Origin: a virus
Virus record (IMG/VR): IMGVR_UViG_3300046532_001046
Coordinates: 1 to 64,000 of that record
DNA: 64,000 nt
Direction: 5' to 3' (one strand)
The notes beneath the pieces are model-generated. The model worked only from the letters and a program-made list of their open reading frames with translations. It was not told where the DNA came from and searched no databases. The position numbers were made by a program, and so were the translations under genes. Shown here piece after piece: positions 31,731 through 39,428 of the stretch (position 1 is its first letter; each line of letters opens with the position of its first letter).

Positions 31731-32433
31731 ACCTCAATAATACCAGATTTAGGGCTATATAGCGAAATGGCTGTCTGTGGGGATTCGACCCTACCCACGC
31801 TCTTCCACAGTAAGGCCCATTAACTATGGGGGGGGTCAAATCTATAAAGAAATAGGGCAGTTGCTCGCCATAAAGTATCGGATAAGCCGACAGCATTATG
31901 GCTGAAAGAATGACGCTAAACCGGAGGTTTGTCTGCCTATCTTTGGGCCTATTGGCTGCGGGCGCACAGCGATGCGCTGATGTAGGTAGGAACCACCTCT
32001 ATTCCCCGTGGTGGGTCGTTGGTATCCACATGGATCGCATGGACTTCTCAATCACATGGTGACTCCCCCCACCTACCCACCCTCTCTCCTCCCTCCTCCT
32101 CTCTCCCTGTTGTTGATGCTCTTGGTCTGGGCCGACTGGGTTGGCCGTGTCACCTGCTGGCTGGTGAGATATCAGAAGACTGCCGCACCCGGTAGGTTTC
32201 TGCTATGTCACCTCCTCCCTCCTCCCCTGTGCTCCTCGTGGTGGAGAGGTGGGTGTGTGTCCCTCTTGGGCCTCGTGGGCTCTCTGAGGGCCTGTGAGGG
32301 GGCCTGAGGGTACGTCTAGTTGCCCCCATCACCACGAGAGCCCCCTAGGAGCCTCTGTGAGGGCCTTGGGGGCTGTCATGCGGTTATCCCCCTCTGGGGG
32401 GGTGGAGGGCTCTCAGGTGCCCTGTGTGTCCCT
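31731..32433. other. 703-bp gene-free region with structured and polypyrimidine segments
   Basis: No convincing reading frame on either strand. From left to right it holds the promoter at 31737; possible RNA stems at 31769-31895 (outer GCTGTC/GACAGC, inner CTGTGG/CCACAG and CCCAT/ATGGG); hairpins GCGCA/TGCGC near 31965 and ACCAC/GTGGT near 31995; a pyrimidine tract (32070-32110); and several GAGGGCC-type repeats (32280-32420) with CCCCC-TCT-GGGGG at 32390-32402. It divides the virion-type operons from the early-type GC-rich block. An origin, packaging site or ncRNA are all possible. Confidence 0.6.
31737..31745 (-). promoter_or_regulatory. Extended -10 promoter, leaderless
   Basis: TGG-TATTAT (hexamer 31737-31742), TGAGGT, ATG at 31730. 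The same nine bases occur at 45535-45543. Confidence 0.6.
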
Positions 32434-32718
32434 CTACTGGAACTCGGACACGTCCACCTCGGCTAGTTCCTTGTACTCGTCGTTGGTGACCCAGATCCTG
32501 CCCACCGTGAGGAACTCGGCGGGGCTCTCCAGTGTCTGGGCGTAGGTCTGGCGGGTCTCCATCTGGCAGCCCCACATGAGTCCGTCCCACGGGTGGGTGT
32601 CGTCCTCAGTCCAGAGGGACGCATCCAGTTCGGTGCAGTCCTCGCCGTCGGTCTCGCCGTCGTTGTTCTCCTCCCAGATCAGGCTGAAGATCCGGTCGTA
32701 GGTCAGGTTGGTCATCAT
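32434..32718 (-). CDS. Small acidic hypothetical protein (94 aa)
   Basis: MMTNLTYDRIFSLIWEENND, very acidic (GETDGEDCTELDASLWTEDD) with a folded-looking end (FLTVGRIWVTNDEYKELAEV). ATGA overlap with the upstream gene. Such small acidic early proteins often bind and inhibit host enzymes, but there is no direct evidence here. Confidence 0.7.
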   Translation of the reverse strand: MMTNLTYDRIFSLIWEENNDGETDGEDCTELDASLWTEDDTHPWDGLMWGCQMETRQTYAQTLESPAEFLTVGRIWVTNDEYKELAEVDVSEFQ

Positions 32719-33482
32719 GCACCCAGCCCGAGGTCTAGGTGGACGAGGGCCGGGTGGTCCTCGGTCAGGGTCGGGCTGGTGTTGAGGAGGTCCTGTAGTT
32801 GCTCGGCCTCCTCCTCGGTCATCACCACGACTACCGTGCCGTGCTCCTCCAGTAGGTCCTGCCGTTCTTCCTCGTCAATCGCTTCATGGATCTCTTCAAG
32901 GCACAGAGCGTCCCTCTCGGTCTTGCCGGGGCCGTCCCACGATTCCCAGAGGGGGCACCAGTGACCCTTGCCGCAGTCGCACAGCCGGGGGTCTTCGGTG
33001 GACTCATCGACTGACTCAAACGCCTCCCGGCGTGCGTCGTACTCGTCGCTGTCGTAGTCAAAGCCAGCCGCAGCACGCTCGTCCTCACCGTGGCCTTGGC
33101 AGTAGTCGATCACGTCGCCGCAGTAGCCACAGCGACTGACGTGCTCCTCATCCTGGAGATCACCAGTACTCTCACTGTCGGTGGTCTCGCCGGGGGGTAC
33201 GTCACTGTCTGTTGACCACGTCTGGTGGTCGAACTCCCCGGAGACCACCCGTGCGATGACCTCGTCCCACGTCAGGCTGAACCCCTTGCTCCGGGGCCGG
33301 TCACGCCACCCTGCTGACTGGTCGTCCAGCACGAGGTCCAGCCCGGTGTCGGAGACCGTCAGCAGTACGGCGGTGTCGGCTGGCTTCGGGCCGAACGCCT
33401 CGGACACGATGAACAGGTGGTCGACCCGGTCACCTCGTGAGTAGTCAATGTGCTTGGTCGTGTGGATGGTGTGGATGGTCAT
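32715..33482 (-). CDS. Acidic hypothetical protein with zinc-binding cysteines (255 aa)
   Basis: MTIHTIHTTKHIDYSRGDRV. Cysteine pairs in SRCGYCGDVIDYCQGHGEDE and PRLCDCGKGHWCPLWESW suggest one or two zinc sites. C-terminal half is Glu-rich (IHEAIDEEERQDLLEEHG). Joined to 33479..33610 by an ATGA overlap. Unknown family. Confidence 0.7.
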   Translation of the reverse strand: MTIHTIHTTKHIDYSRGDRVDHLFIVSEAFGPKPADTAVLLTVSDTGLDLVLDDQSAGWRDRPRSKGFSLTWDEVIARVVSGEFDHQTWSTDSDVPPGETTDSESTGDLQDEEHVSRCGYCGDVIDYCQGHGEDERAAAGFDYDSDEYDARREAFESVDESTEDPRLCDCGKGHWCPLWESWDGPGKTERDALCLEEIHEAIDEEERQDLLEEHGTVVVVMTEEEAEQLQDLLNTSPTLTEDHPALVHLDLGLGA

Positions 33483-33610
33483 GCTGTCTCCTCAGGGATC
33501 GGGTAGCGGCAGTTCAGGCAGAGTTGGTTCTCGTCGTCGGCTGGCTGGTGCATCACGGCCTCACACTCGGCGCAGGCAAACGCCACGATCCGGCTAATGG
33601 GGTAGGTCAT
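33479..33610 (-). CDS. Zinc-ribbon microprotein (43 aa)
   Basis: MTYPISRIVAFACAECEAVM, HQPADDENQLCLNCRYPIPE. Two CxxC pairs 18 residues apart form a minimal zinc ribbon. GGAGG five bases before the ATG and four-base overlaps with both neighbours make it a secure gene. Confidence 0.75.
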   Translation of the reverse strand: MTYPISRIVAFACAECEAVMHQPADDENQLCLNCRYPIPEETA

Positions 33611-34050
33611 GCTGCCTCCTCGGCATCGTTGGTGAGTGCGGTCAGGATGACCCACGTCAGGCGGTGGGCCACCTCGTAGAGGATGCTCGTGGCCTGAGCG
33701 GTCATGTCCACGACCGCAGCGTGTGGCCCTGACTCGGTCAGCACCGGGATGTCGTCAGCGGCCTCGTCCTGCCAGAGGCAGAGGTCAGTGAACACCTGCC
33801 AGAGGTGGTAGGTGGCGATGGGGATGGACTCGTCGGCCAGACGGTGGGTGGCCTCGTGCCACCAGTCGTCGTCACCGGCCTCCACGGTCCCCCTGCGCTC
33901 CTCGGTGGCCTCTACCCACCAGTTAGCCACGGCGTCCCTCACGTCCAGCAGCCAGAGCGCTCCGGGGGACTCACGGTTGTCCGGGCTCTGCACCCCGGCC
34001 ACGCCGGAGAGGTTGTAGGCGGTCCAGTCTTGGGGGGTCAGGTCAATCAT
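33607..34050 (-). CDS. Hypothetical protein (147 aa)
   Basis: Start placed at MIDLTPQDWTAYN (34050) because AAAGAGACCACAC precedes it, the same leader found before 35961..37109 (AAGGAGACCACAC). The open frame upstream encodes only low-complexity NDQRPTTRKRPHD. Helical, Trp-rich (VANWWVEATEERRGTVEAGD, DDWWHEATHRLADESIP). Four-base overlap with the zinc-ribbon gene. Unknown family. Confidence 0.7.
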   Translation of the reverse strand: MIDLTPQDWTAYNLSGVAGVQSPDNRESPGALWLLDVRDAVANWWVEATEERRGTVEAGDDDWWHEATHRLADESIPIATYHLWQVFTDLCLWQDEAADDIPVLTESGPHAAVVDMTAQATSILYEVAHRLTWVILTALTNDAEEAA

Positions 34051-34070
34051 GTCGTGTGGTCTCTTTCGTG

Positions 34071-34091
34071 TCGTTGGTCGTTGGTCGTTGG
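34071..34091. repeat. Three tandem TCGTTGG heptamers in a leader
   Basis: 34071-34077, 34078-34084 and 34085-34091. On the minus (sense) strand this is CCAACGA repeated just upstream of the 34050 start. Related copies occur in the leader region at 37139-37156 and at 44421-44427. Confidence 0.8.
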
Positions 34092-34157
34092 TTGTGTGGG
34101 TGTGGTTGGGAGGGCCGACCGGGGGGGCCACACACTCCCCCGGCCAGCCGATCTGGG

Positions 34158-35771
34158 TCAGCCGCCGTAGTACTCCATCAGGGCGTCTGCGATGCTCTGG
34201 TCGTCCACGAGGCCGTCCGACTCCACGCCATCGTGGATCATGCTGGTGGCCTCAGCCTTGGCCCGGAGGAGGCCGAAGACCTGAGCGTCGATGGAGTCTC
34301 GCCCGTCTGGGTGAGCGGCGATGGCGATGGTGCTGTGGACGGTCCTCGTCTGGCCGATGCGGCAGAGGCGATCCTCCACCTGAGCGAGGTCGCTGGGCGT
34401 CCACGGGAGGCTGCCCACGATGATGGTCCGGCACTTGCCAGAGCCGTGGAGGGTGAGGCCGGTACCGGCTGCAATGATGTTCCCGACCAAGACCTGAGCC
34501 TCGTCGTCACAGTCGGTCGTGAACCGGCGCTGGGCCTCGGCCTTGGCGTTGTCACTCATGCCGCCGACGATCCTGACGGCCTTGTCGCCCAGAGCCGCCA
34601 CGATGGCCTCGGCCTCGGCCTTGTACCACGTCGCCACGAAGACTCGCTCGCCCTCGGCCAGCAGTTCCTTCGTGCGCTCCACGATGGTCTGCACCTTGCC
34701 CATGCCAGCCTGCTTGCGGAGTTCCATCAGGAGGCGAAGACCCTCGGTCCTCATGCCCTTCTCCACTCGTGCCCACGGGAGGCCGAGGTCGTTGGTCAGG
34801 TAGGCCCTCAGGTCGTCCTCGGCGCTGGCGTAGAGGCGGGCCTGCTTGGGGGCCATCTCGGCGTACCAGACGTTGCGGGCCTTGCTCAGGTCCTGAAGTT
34901 CCGGCACGTCGGAGCGGAGCCGACGGTACATGCCCACGTTGTCCACGAGGTTGCGGTGGAGCACGTCCAGATCCGCTGCTGCCCGACGCCCAAACCGATC
35001 ACCATGCACGCGAGGGGCGAACGTGTTGAGGAAGCGGAAAATGTTGGCGTCGGCCAAGGTCTTCGGGTTGATCTTGCCGAACCCGAAGGAGCCATCCTGC
35101 TGGGGGACAGCCTCGCCCAGACGGTCCAGAATCGACAGGGGCTGGGACAACTCGGTGGGCCGACCGTTGGTCGTCAGCGTGCCCGTGAGGAGCAGGCGCA
35201 GGCCGTCCTGCGGGAGCGAGCGTGCGACCTTCAGGACGGCAGCGGAGCGCTGGGAGAGGCTCTTGGTGCGCTGGCACTCATCGACCACGAGGCCGGAGCA
35301 CTTGCCCTCCAACTCGTCGGCCCATGCGGCCATGACGGAGTCACCCACGAGGAGGACCTCCACGTCGGTGGGCAACTCGTAGACCCGGCGACCGGTGATC
35401 TTGTGGACGGTGGTGCCCGGACGGAACTTGTCGAACTCGTCCAGCCACGTCCGGCGAAGGGTCGGCGGCACGACCACGAGGACCGGGCCTGCGTCGGGCA
35501 CCTCCACGAGGCTGGCGGCGATGGCGTGGATGGCGGTGGGCGTCTTCCCCATGCCCATCTCCAGCGAGAGGAAGGTCCGACGCCCCACCGGGGAGGTCAG
35601 GATGTGGTCCAGAGCCAACTGCTGGAAGTCGTAGAGCGGCAGCCCACCGGGGCAGGCGACAGCAGCCCACGGGGCGAGCGTGGGGTGGGGGCGACCGACC
35701 ACCGTGGCGTCAGCCGGGCGGGGGGCCGTGGTCGTCTCCAGCGAGGAGAGGAAGGAAGTCAGGTCGGTCAT
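34158..35771 (-). CDS. SNF2-family DNA helicase/translocase, first of two
   Basis: 537 aa. Motif I EMGMGKT (residues 71-77), motif Ia LVVVPPTLRRTWLDEF, motif II VVDECQ (164-167, DECQ where most have DEAH), motif III LLTGTLTTN. The second RecA lobe ends in IIVGSLPWTPSDLAQVEDRL and CRIGQTRTVHS, the motif V-VI signature of SNF2 enzymes. Lacks extra accessory domains. Such enzymes move on duplex DNA to remodel protein complexes or forks. AGGAG precedes the ATG, and promoter cassette copy 1 lies about 60 bases upstream. Confidence 0.85.
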   Translation of the reverse strand: MTDLTSFLSSLETTTAPRPADATVVGRPHPTLAPWAAVACPGGLPLYDFQQLALDHILTSPVGRRTFLSLEMGMGKTPTAIHAIAASLVEVPDAGPVLVVVPPTLRRTWLDEFDKFRPGTTVHKITGRRVYELPTDVEVLLVGDSVMAAWADELEGKCSGLVVDECQRTKSLSQRSAAVLKVARSLPQDGLRLLLTGTLTTNGRPTELSQPLSILDRLGEAVPQQDGSFGFGKINPKTLADANIFRFLNTFAPRVHGDRFGRRAAADLDVLHRNLVDNVGMYRRLRSDVPELQDLSKARNVWYAEMAPKQARLYASAEDDLRAYLTNDLGLPWARVEKGMRTEGLRLLMELRKQAGMGKVQTIVERTKELLAEGERVFVATWYKAEAEAIVAALGDKAVRIVGGMSDNAKAEAQRRFTTDCDDEAQVLVGNIIAAGTGLTLHGSGKCRTIIVGSLPWTPSDLAQVEDRLCRIGQTRTVHSTIAIAAHPDGRDSIDAQVFGLLRAKAEATSMIHDGVESDGLVDDQSIADALMEYYGG

Positions 35772-35800
35772 GTGTGGCGCTCCTGTGTGGGGGGCTGGGG

Positions 35801-35824
35801 GCGGGGGGGAGGGTTCCCCCCCGC
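35801..35824 (-). promoter_or_regulatory. GC-only leader hairpin, copy 1
   Basis: Nine-base stem GCGGGGGGG / CCCCCCCGC with loop AACCCT in the 5' leader of the helicase gene, between promoter and ribosome site. Could stabilise the mRNA or pause transcription. Confidence 0.6.
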
Positions 35825-35832
35825 TGTGCTCA

Positions 35833-35862
35833 ATACTACAACCAGTGCAGGGAGATTAGCAA
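35833..35862 (-). promoter_or_regulatory. Promoter/operator cassette copy 1
   Basis: -35 TTGCTA (35857-35862), 18-bp spacer ATCTCCCTGCACTGGTTG, -10 TAGTAT (35833-35838). The spacer and about 25 bases upstream of -35 are conserved in other copies, so a regulator probably binds here. Drives the SNF2 gene. Confidence 0.75.
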
Positions 35863-35890
35863 TGGCTGGGGCAAGATTCCTGTACTGCTC

Positions 35891-35942
35891 ACTCCCAGTG
35901 GTCAGGCCCTTCGGACGTGTCTGTCCGTTGACCACTGGGAGT
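35891..35942 (-). terminator. Long palindrome, probable terminator
   Basis: Perfect 14-bp inverted repeat ACTCCCAGTGGTCA / TGACCACTGGGAGT around a 24-base loop that itself holds GGAC/GTCC. Lies just after the stop of 35961..37109 and before promoter copy 1. A 24-base piece of it recurs at 39169-39192. Confidence 0.55.
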
Positions 35943-35960
35943 GCTGCTGTACTGCTGTCG

Positions 35961-37109
35961 TCAGGCGGTGACGGCCTTGCGGCTGAGGCTGTCCACCGTG
36001 GCGGTCAGGAGCCCGGAGGCGAGCCTCGGGAGCACGTAGCCGTCGGCAGTCCAGCCAGCCCGGTCGGTGCCCTTCACGAAGACGACAGAGCGTGTCCGGT
36101 AGGTCTCGTGGCCGACGACCACGTAGTTGGCCGGGAGGTAGGCGGCGACCCTCTCAGCGGTGGCCTCCACGTCGTCCACGGAGGGCACGTTGACCGTGAT
36201 GTGCTTCACCTCTTCGGAGGCGTGGTGGCGCTCGTAGACACCAGCGGCGATGTCCTCCCACGAGGCGTCGCCGTAGACCTGCTGCCATGCGTAGGTGATG
36301 GCTGCGAGGGTCGACGCCTTCAGGCCGACGAGGCTGTCGCCATCCGGGGTCTCAGTGTCGACCTCTCCTGAGTAGCCGCCCTCGTAGTCCAGCGACCAGT
36401 CGCTCACGCCGAACTTCTGGGCACGCTCCACCGTGTTCCCCAGACCGTTGGAGGTGTTCTCCACGAGGGCGTCGGGCACGTTGGCGAGGGTCGTCACGAG
36501 GAACGACTTGGCCTCGGTGCGGAGGACCTCACGGGCCGCAGACTTCTCAGCGGAGTGAGCATTGCGCTCGGCCACCTCGGCCCGGTGGACGAGTTGCTCG
36601 GCAGCCTTCTCGGTCTCGTCAAAGGGACCCTCCACCCCGGACAGCGGGACGGTGCCGACGTGGTCGCCAAGGCTGACGAGGGAGGGACGGCCAGTCGTGT
36701 CCCAGTAGTACTCGGTGCCCCACTCAGCGATCAGGGCGTCACGCTCGCCGTCCAGCCACCGCTCGTCGGAGAACGGGTTGGAGTACGTCAGCAGGTGCTG
36801 ACTGTGCTGCTGGAAGGGCTGGGGCTGGAAGGTGAGGTCCAGAGTCTGGTCACCGTGGTGGACGACGCTGCCACGAGCGTTGTCGATCCAGCGGAGGACC
36901 TCCACATGGTCGATCCACCTCGTCCCCACGGTGATGTCCCAACCCTCACTGGTCTGGACGAGCAGGTGGTTGTTGGGGGCCTTGTCGGACTCCGACCGGG
37001 GGGACTGCACAGCGGTCACCGTGTCACCGGTTCGGAACCAGAACGCATCACGCTTGGTGTTTCCTGCGTAGCGGTAGATCGTGTTCGGATGGATGTCTTT
37101 GATCTTCAT
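35961..37109 (-). CDS. Conserved hypothetical early protein (382 aa)
   Basis: MKIKDIHPNTIYRYAGNTKR. An N-terminal beta domain (FRTGDTVTAVQSPRSES), a charged helical middle (EKAAEQLVHRAEVAERNAHS) and a C-terminal mixed domain (KHITVNVPSVDDVEATAERV, AAYLPANYVVVGHETYRTRS) are visible. No catalytic motif recognised. AAGGAG lies ten bases before the ATG. Confidence 0.7.
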   Translation of the reverse strand: MKIKDIHPNTIYRYAGNTKRDAFWFRTGDTVTAVQSPRSESDKAPNNHLLVQTSEGWDITVGTRWIDHVEVLRWIDNARGSVVHHGDQTLDLTFQPQPFQQHSQHLLTYSNPFSDERWLDGERDALIAEWGTEYYWDTTGRPSLVSLGDHVGTVPLSGVEGPFDETEKAAEQLVHRAEVAERNAHSAEKSAAREVLRTEAKSFLVTTLANVPDALVENTSNGLGNTVERAQKFGVSDWSLDYEGGYSGEVDTETPDGDSLVGLKASTLAAITYAWQQVYGDASWEDIAAGVYERHHASEEVKHITVNVPSVDDVEATAERVAAYLPANYVVVGHETYRTRSVVFVKGTDRAGWTADGYVLPRLASGLLTATVDSLSRKAVTA

Positions 37110-37158
37110 ATTGGTGTGGTCTCCTTGTGTGGTTTATTGGTCGTTGGTTGGTCGTTGA

Positions 37159-37920
37159 TTAGTTGAACTTTGCCCAGCAGATTGGTCCGATTCCTCGGGC
37201 CACCGACTGCTCGTCTTCCAGTGCCCGGAAGCAGCAGCCGCAGGTGGACGTGATCTGGCCGTAGGCCGCTGCACTGGCCTGCACGTCGGCCAGCATCCGG
37301 GCGAGGGTGGTGGCGGCGTCGCCCACGTACTCCGCACCGGGGCGCTGGGAGCCGTACTGGGTGCCGTGGCCGTAGGCGGCGTCATCGCTCACGTTGACCC
37401 AGCCGGTGGTCTGGTTGTACGACACCTTGACCTTCAGGCGGGTCTCACCGGAGACCTGCCCATCGACGTGGACAGGGTCGGCCAGCCGGAGGGTGTACGA
37501 GTCCTTGCCGTTCCAGTTGGAGTGCCGACCGAAGGTCTCACAGGCCACCCGGAAGTCGATGCCAGAGGTCTGGACCTCGCCCTCCGGGCACTCCCCGGCG
37601 AAGTGGTACGAGGACCAGACCTTGGCGACCACAGAGGCGTGGGCCTGACCGGCGAAGGTCGGGTGGGCGCACAGGGCGCACTTGGCATGGCGCTTGCTGA
37701 CCATGACGTGGTCGGCCTCCGGGCCTTGGTAGGCGTCCGGGGTCGGAGCCGGGAGGGCCAGCAGGTGGTCGATGAGTTCGCTGGCCGACTTGGTCGTCAG
37801 GGTCGGGATAACTGCCCCATACTGGGCAACCTCGGCAAGGTCGGTGACACGCTCGGCAATGAGTTTGCCGAGGAATGCCAACTGCTTGTCGCTGGCTGGG
37901 TTGGCGGTGGTCTGGGTCAT
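37159..37920 (-). CDS. DUF6011-like zinc-binding protein
   Basis: 253 aa. N-terminal helical part SDKQLAFLGKLIAERVTD, a zinc knuckle HAKCALCAHPT, a beta middle, and the C-terminal CGCCFRALEDEQSVARGIGP with ICWAKF. The last is the signature of DUF6011, a zinc-binding tail common in actinophage and actinobacterial proteins. Function of the family is not known. Overlaps 37917..38174 by 4 bases. Confidence 0.75.
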   Translation of the reverse strand: MTQTTANPASDKQLAFLGKLIAERVTDLAEVAQYGAVIPTLTTKSASELIDHLLALPAPTPDAYQGPEADHVMVSKRHAKCALCAHPTFAGQAHASVVAKVWSSYHFAGECPEGEVQTSGIDFRVACETFGRHSNWNGKDSYTLRLADPVHVDGQVSGETRLKVKVSYNQTTGWVNVSDDAAYGHGTQYGSQRPGAEYVGDAATTLARMLADVQASAAAYGQITSTCGCCFRALEDEQSVARGIGPICWAKFN

Positions 37921-38174
37921 GCCGTCACCGACAGGCCACAGCGGAGGAGGAACAGGTCACGGGAGAACGAGGGCGAGTCTGCGAAGAACTCGTCAGCGAT
38001 CAACTCCATCACCCACCGGGGGACATCAGCCGACGGGCGGTCACCAGTACCCCAGAGCGCATCGGACAGGCGCAGGGCGATCAGGGGGGACACCGTCAGG
38101 TGCTCCCAAGAGTGGCAATCGCTCCGGGTCTCCATCGTGCAGTGCTGGCAAGGTGTGTGTACTGGCTGGGTCAT
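37917..38174 (-). CDS. Small Cys-containing hypothetical protein (85 aa)
   Basis: MTQPVHTPCQHCTMETRSDC: a CxxC followed by another Cys, then a helical body (LTVSPLIALRLSDALWG, WVMELIADEFFADSPSF). First gene under promoter copy 2; its start codon lies in the 118-bp repeat. Confidence 0.7.
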   Translation of the reverse strand: MTQPVHTPCQHCTMETRSDCHSWEHLTVSPLIALRLSDALWGTGDRPSADVPRWVMELIADEFFADSPSFSRDLFLLRCGLSVTA

Positions 38175-38287
38175 GTGTGGCGCTCCTGTGTGGGGGGCTG
38201 GGGGCGGGGGGGAGGGTTCCCCCCCGCTGTGCTCAATACTACAACCAGTGCAGGGAGATTAGCAATGGCTGGGGCAAGATTCCTGTA
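38170..38287. repeat. 118-bp exact repeat, copy 2
   Basis: Same sequence as 35767-35884, including the 24-base leader hairpin at 38204-38227. It diverges after the shared CCTGTA, next to the stop of 38291..38632. Confidence 0.9.
38236..38265 (-). promoter_or_regulatory. Promoter/operator cassette copy 2
   Basis: -35 TTGCTA (38260-38265), 18-bp conserved spacer, -10 TAGTAT (38236-38241). Identical to copy 1. Drives 37917 and 37159. Confidence 0.75.
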
Positions 38288-38290
38288 TTG

Positions 38291-38632
38291 TCATCCGTAG
38301 ACCGGCACACCGAAGAGGGCGAACTGGACGACCATGTCTGCCGTGTCGGCGTCCTGCACGTCCTCCCACGCCTCGGTGTCCTTGCCACCGGAGTACAGGA
38401 GGCTGCGGGCTGCGGACCTGACCTCGGCCAGTACTTCTCCACAGCCGCTGTCGGCCAGCCGTCGGAAGCCCCGCCTGATCGTGTCCTCGGTGATCCGGTG
38501 CTGGTCGCCTTCGATGTCTTCGATGACAGCGAACCAGTCGGCCCGGTCCCAGTCGTACTGGATGACCTCGGACCAGTATCCGATGCCACCTTCGATGGCC
38601 GTCACGAACTCGTCGTGGTAGGTGGGGGTCAT
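38291..38632 (-). CDS. Hypothetical protein (113 aa)
   Basis: Start at MTPTYHDEFVTAIEGGIGYW (38632), which overlaps the upstream TGA; the longer frame upstream is a shadow of the neighbour. Acidic, Trp-rich (EVIQYDWDRADWFAVIEDIE) with a helical end (TADMVVQFALFGVPVYG). No family recognised. Confidence 0.7.
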   Translation of the reverse strand: MTPTYHDEFVTAIEGGIGYWSEVIQYDWDRADWFAVIEDIEGDQHRITEDTIRRGFRRLADSGCGEVLAEVRSAARSLLYSGGKDTEAWEDVQDADTADMVVQFALFGVPVYG

Positions 38633-39033
38633 GCCGTCACCTCTGCGCCCGTGAGGTTCACCACGGTCTCCTCGGTGCCAGCGTCGGCCTGACGCTTCTG
38701 CTCGGTAAGGGCAGCCAGCAGGGCGTCCAGCACACGATGCTCGTGGCCCTCTGGGAGGTCGACCGACACGTCGCCAATGTCGATGCTGACGATGCCGTCG
38801 ACCACGTTGCCGTGGATGCCGAAGGCGTGGTCGGCAAAGGGCTGGTTCTCCGGCGGGAGAGCCCACTCACCACGAGGGTGGATGGTCAGGTTGATCCGGT
38901 TGCATGGCTCGCCAAGGTCACCGAACTCGGTGGCGTGGGCCCTGTACGTCCGACCCGCCACGTCTGTGTGTCGGGACCAGTGGGAGCCGGGGAACTCGGT
39001 CGTCACGGTGGCGGTGATGGTGGGGGTTCGCAT
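38629..39033 (-). CDS. Hypothetical beta-rich protein (134 aa)
   Basis: MRTPTITATVTTEFPGSHWS. Alternating strands (RINLTIHPRGEWALP, GNVVDGIVSIDIGDVSVDLP) then a helix (HRVLDALLAALTEQKRQADA). It is the first gene under promoter copy 3. Confidence 0.7.
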   Translation of the reverse strand: MRTPTITATVTTEFPGSHWSRHTDVAGRTYRAHATEFGDLGEPCNRINLTIHPRGEWALPPENQPFADHAFGIHGNVVDGIVSIDIGDVSVDLPEGHEHRVLDALLAALTEQKRQADAGTEETVVNLTGAEVTA

Positions 39034-39090
39034 GTTGGGTGGGGCTCCTGTGTGGTTGGGCGGGGGGAGGGTTCCCTCCCGCTGTGCTCC

Positions 39091-39120
39091 ACCTTACGCC
39101 CAGTGCAGGGAGATTAGCAA
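39091..39120 (-). promoter_or_regulatory. Promoter/operator cassette copy 3
   Basis: -35 TTGCTA (39115-39120), 18-bp spacer ATCTCCCTGCACTGGGCG, -10 TAAGGT (39091-39096). A variant GC-rich leader hairpin follows it. Confidence 0.7.
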
Positions 39121-39201
39121 TGGCTGGGGCAAGATTCCTGTACTGCCACTGTCGGCGGTCGACCTCGGCGGACGTGTCTGTCCGTTGACCACCCGCCGTG
39201 G

Positions 39202-39336
39202 TCAGCGTGTGCGCCCGCCGTAGGGGAGGTGCCCGTCGACCACGGCCCGGAGGGTGTCGGAGTCCGGAGTCATCGGTCCCGGCGGAGAGGTGGGGGCAGG
39301 TCCCGGTCCCTGCTTCGGTGTGTCTGGTGTACCCAT
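39202..39336 (-). CDS. Small Pro-rich hypothetical protein (44 aa)
   Basis: MGTPDTPKQGPGPAPTSPPG then a small ordered end (SDTLRAVVDGHLPYGGRTR). No good Shine-Dalgarno or -10 seen, so the gene is less certain than its neighbours. Sits in the gap before promoter copy 3, downstream of the CTTAAAGCGACC repeats. Confidence 0.4.
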   Translation of the reverse strand: MGTPDTPKQGPGPAPTSPPGPMTPDSDTLRAVVDGHLPYGGRTR

Positions 39337-39355
39337 GTGCGTATGTAATCTTTCT

Positions 39356-39403
39356 CTTAAAGCGACCCTTAAAGCGACCCTTAAAGAGACCCTTAAAGAA
39401 GTC
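39356..39403. repeat. Four tandem 12-bp CTTAAAGCGACC units
   Basis: Units at 39356, 39368, 39380 and 39392. The first two are identical, the third reads CTTAAAGAGACC and the fourth CTTAAAGAAGTC. The nonamer CTTAAAGCG recurs singly at 44850, 45593, 48125, 54948 and 55323, always in this orientation. Confidence 0.85.
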
Positions 39404-39428
39404 GACTGTACAGTGTGTTCCTGTACTG

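Larger units (their letters stand above)
35767..35884. repeat. 118-bp exact repeat, copy 1 (start codon to upstream promoter)
   Basis: Identical to 38170-38287: it spans the start codon, Shine-Dalgarno, leader hairpin, promoter and upstream region. A perfect match between two non-coding segments 2.4 kb apart implies recent duplication or gene conversion. Confidence 0.9.

Noticed and set aside
31741-31830. tRNA gene near 31.77 kb
   Set aside because: One strand shows GGGTCGAATCCCC like a T-arm, but one T is missing from the loop and no 7-base acceptor partner lies at tRNA distance. Kept only as part of a structured region.
34056-36371. 771-aa plus-strand open frame across the SNF2 gene
   Set aside because: It runs antisense through the helicase, its promoter and a terminator palindrome; the product has no domain and is a by-product of high GC.
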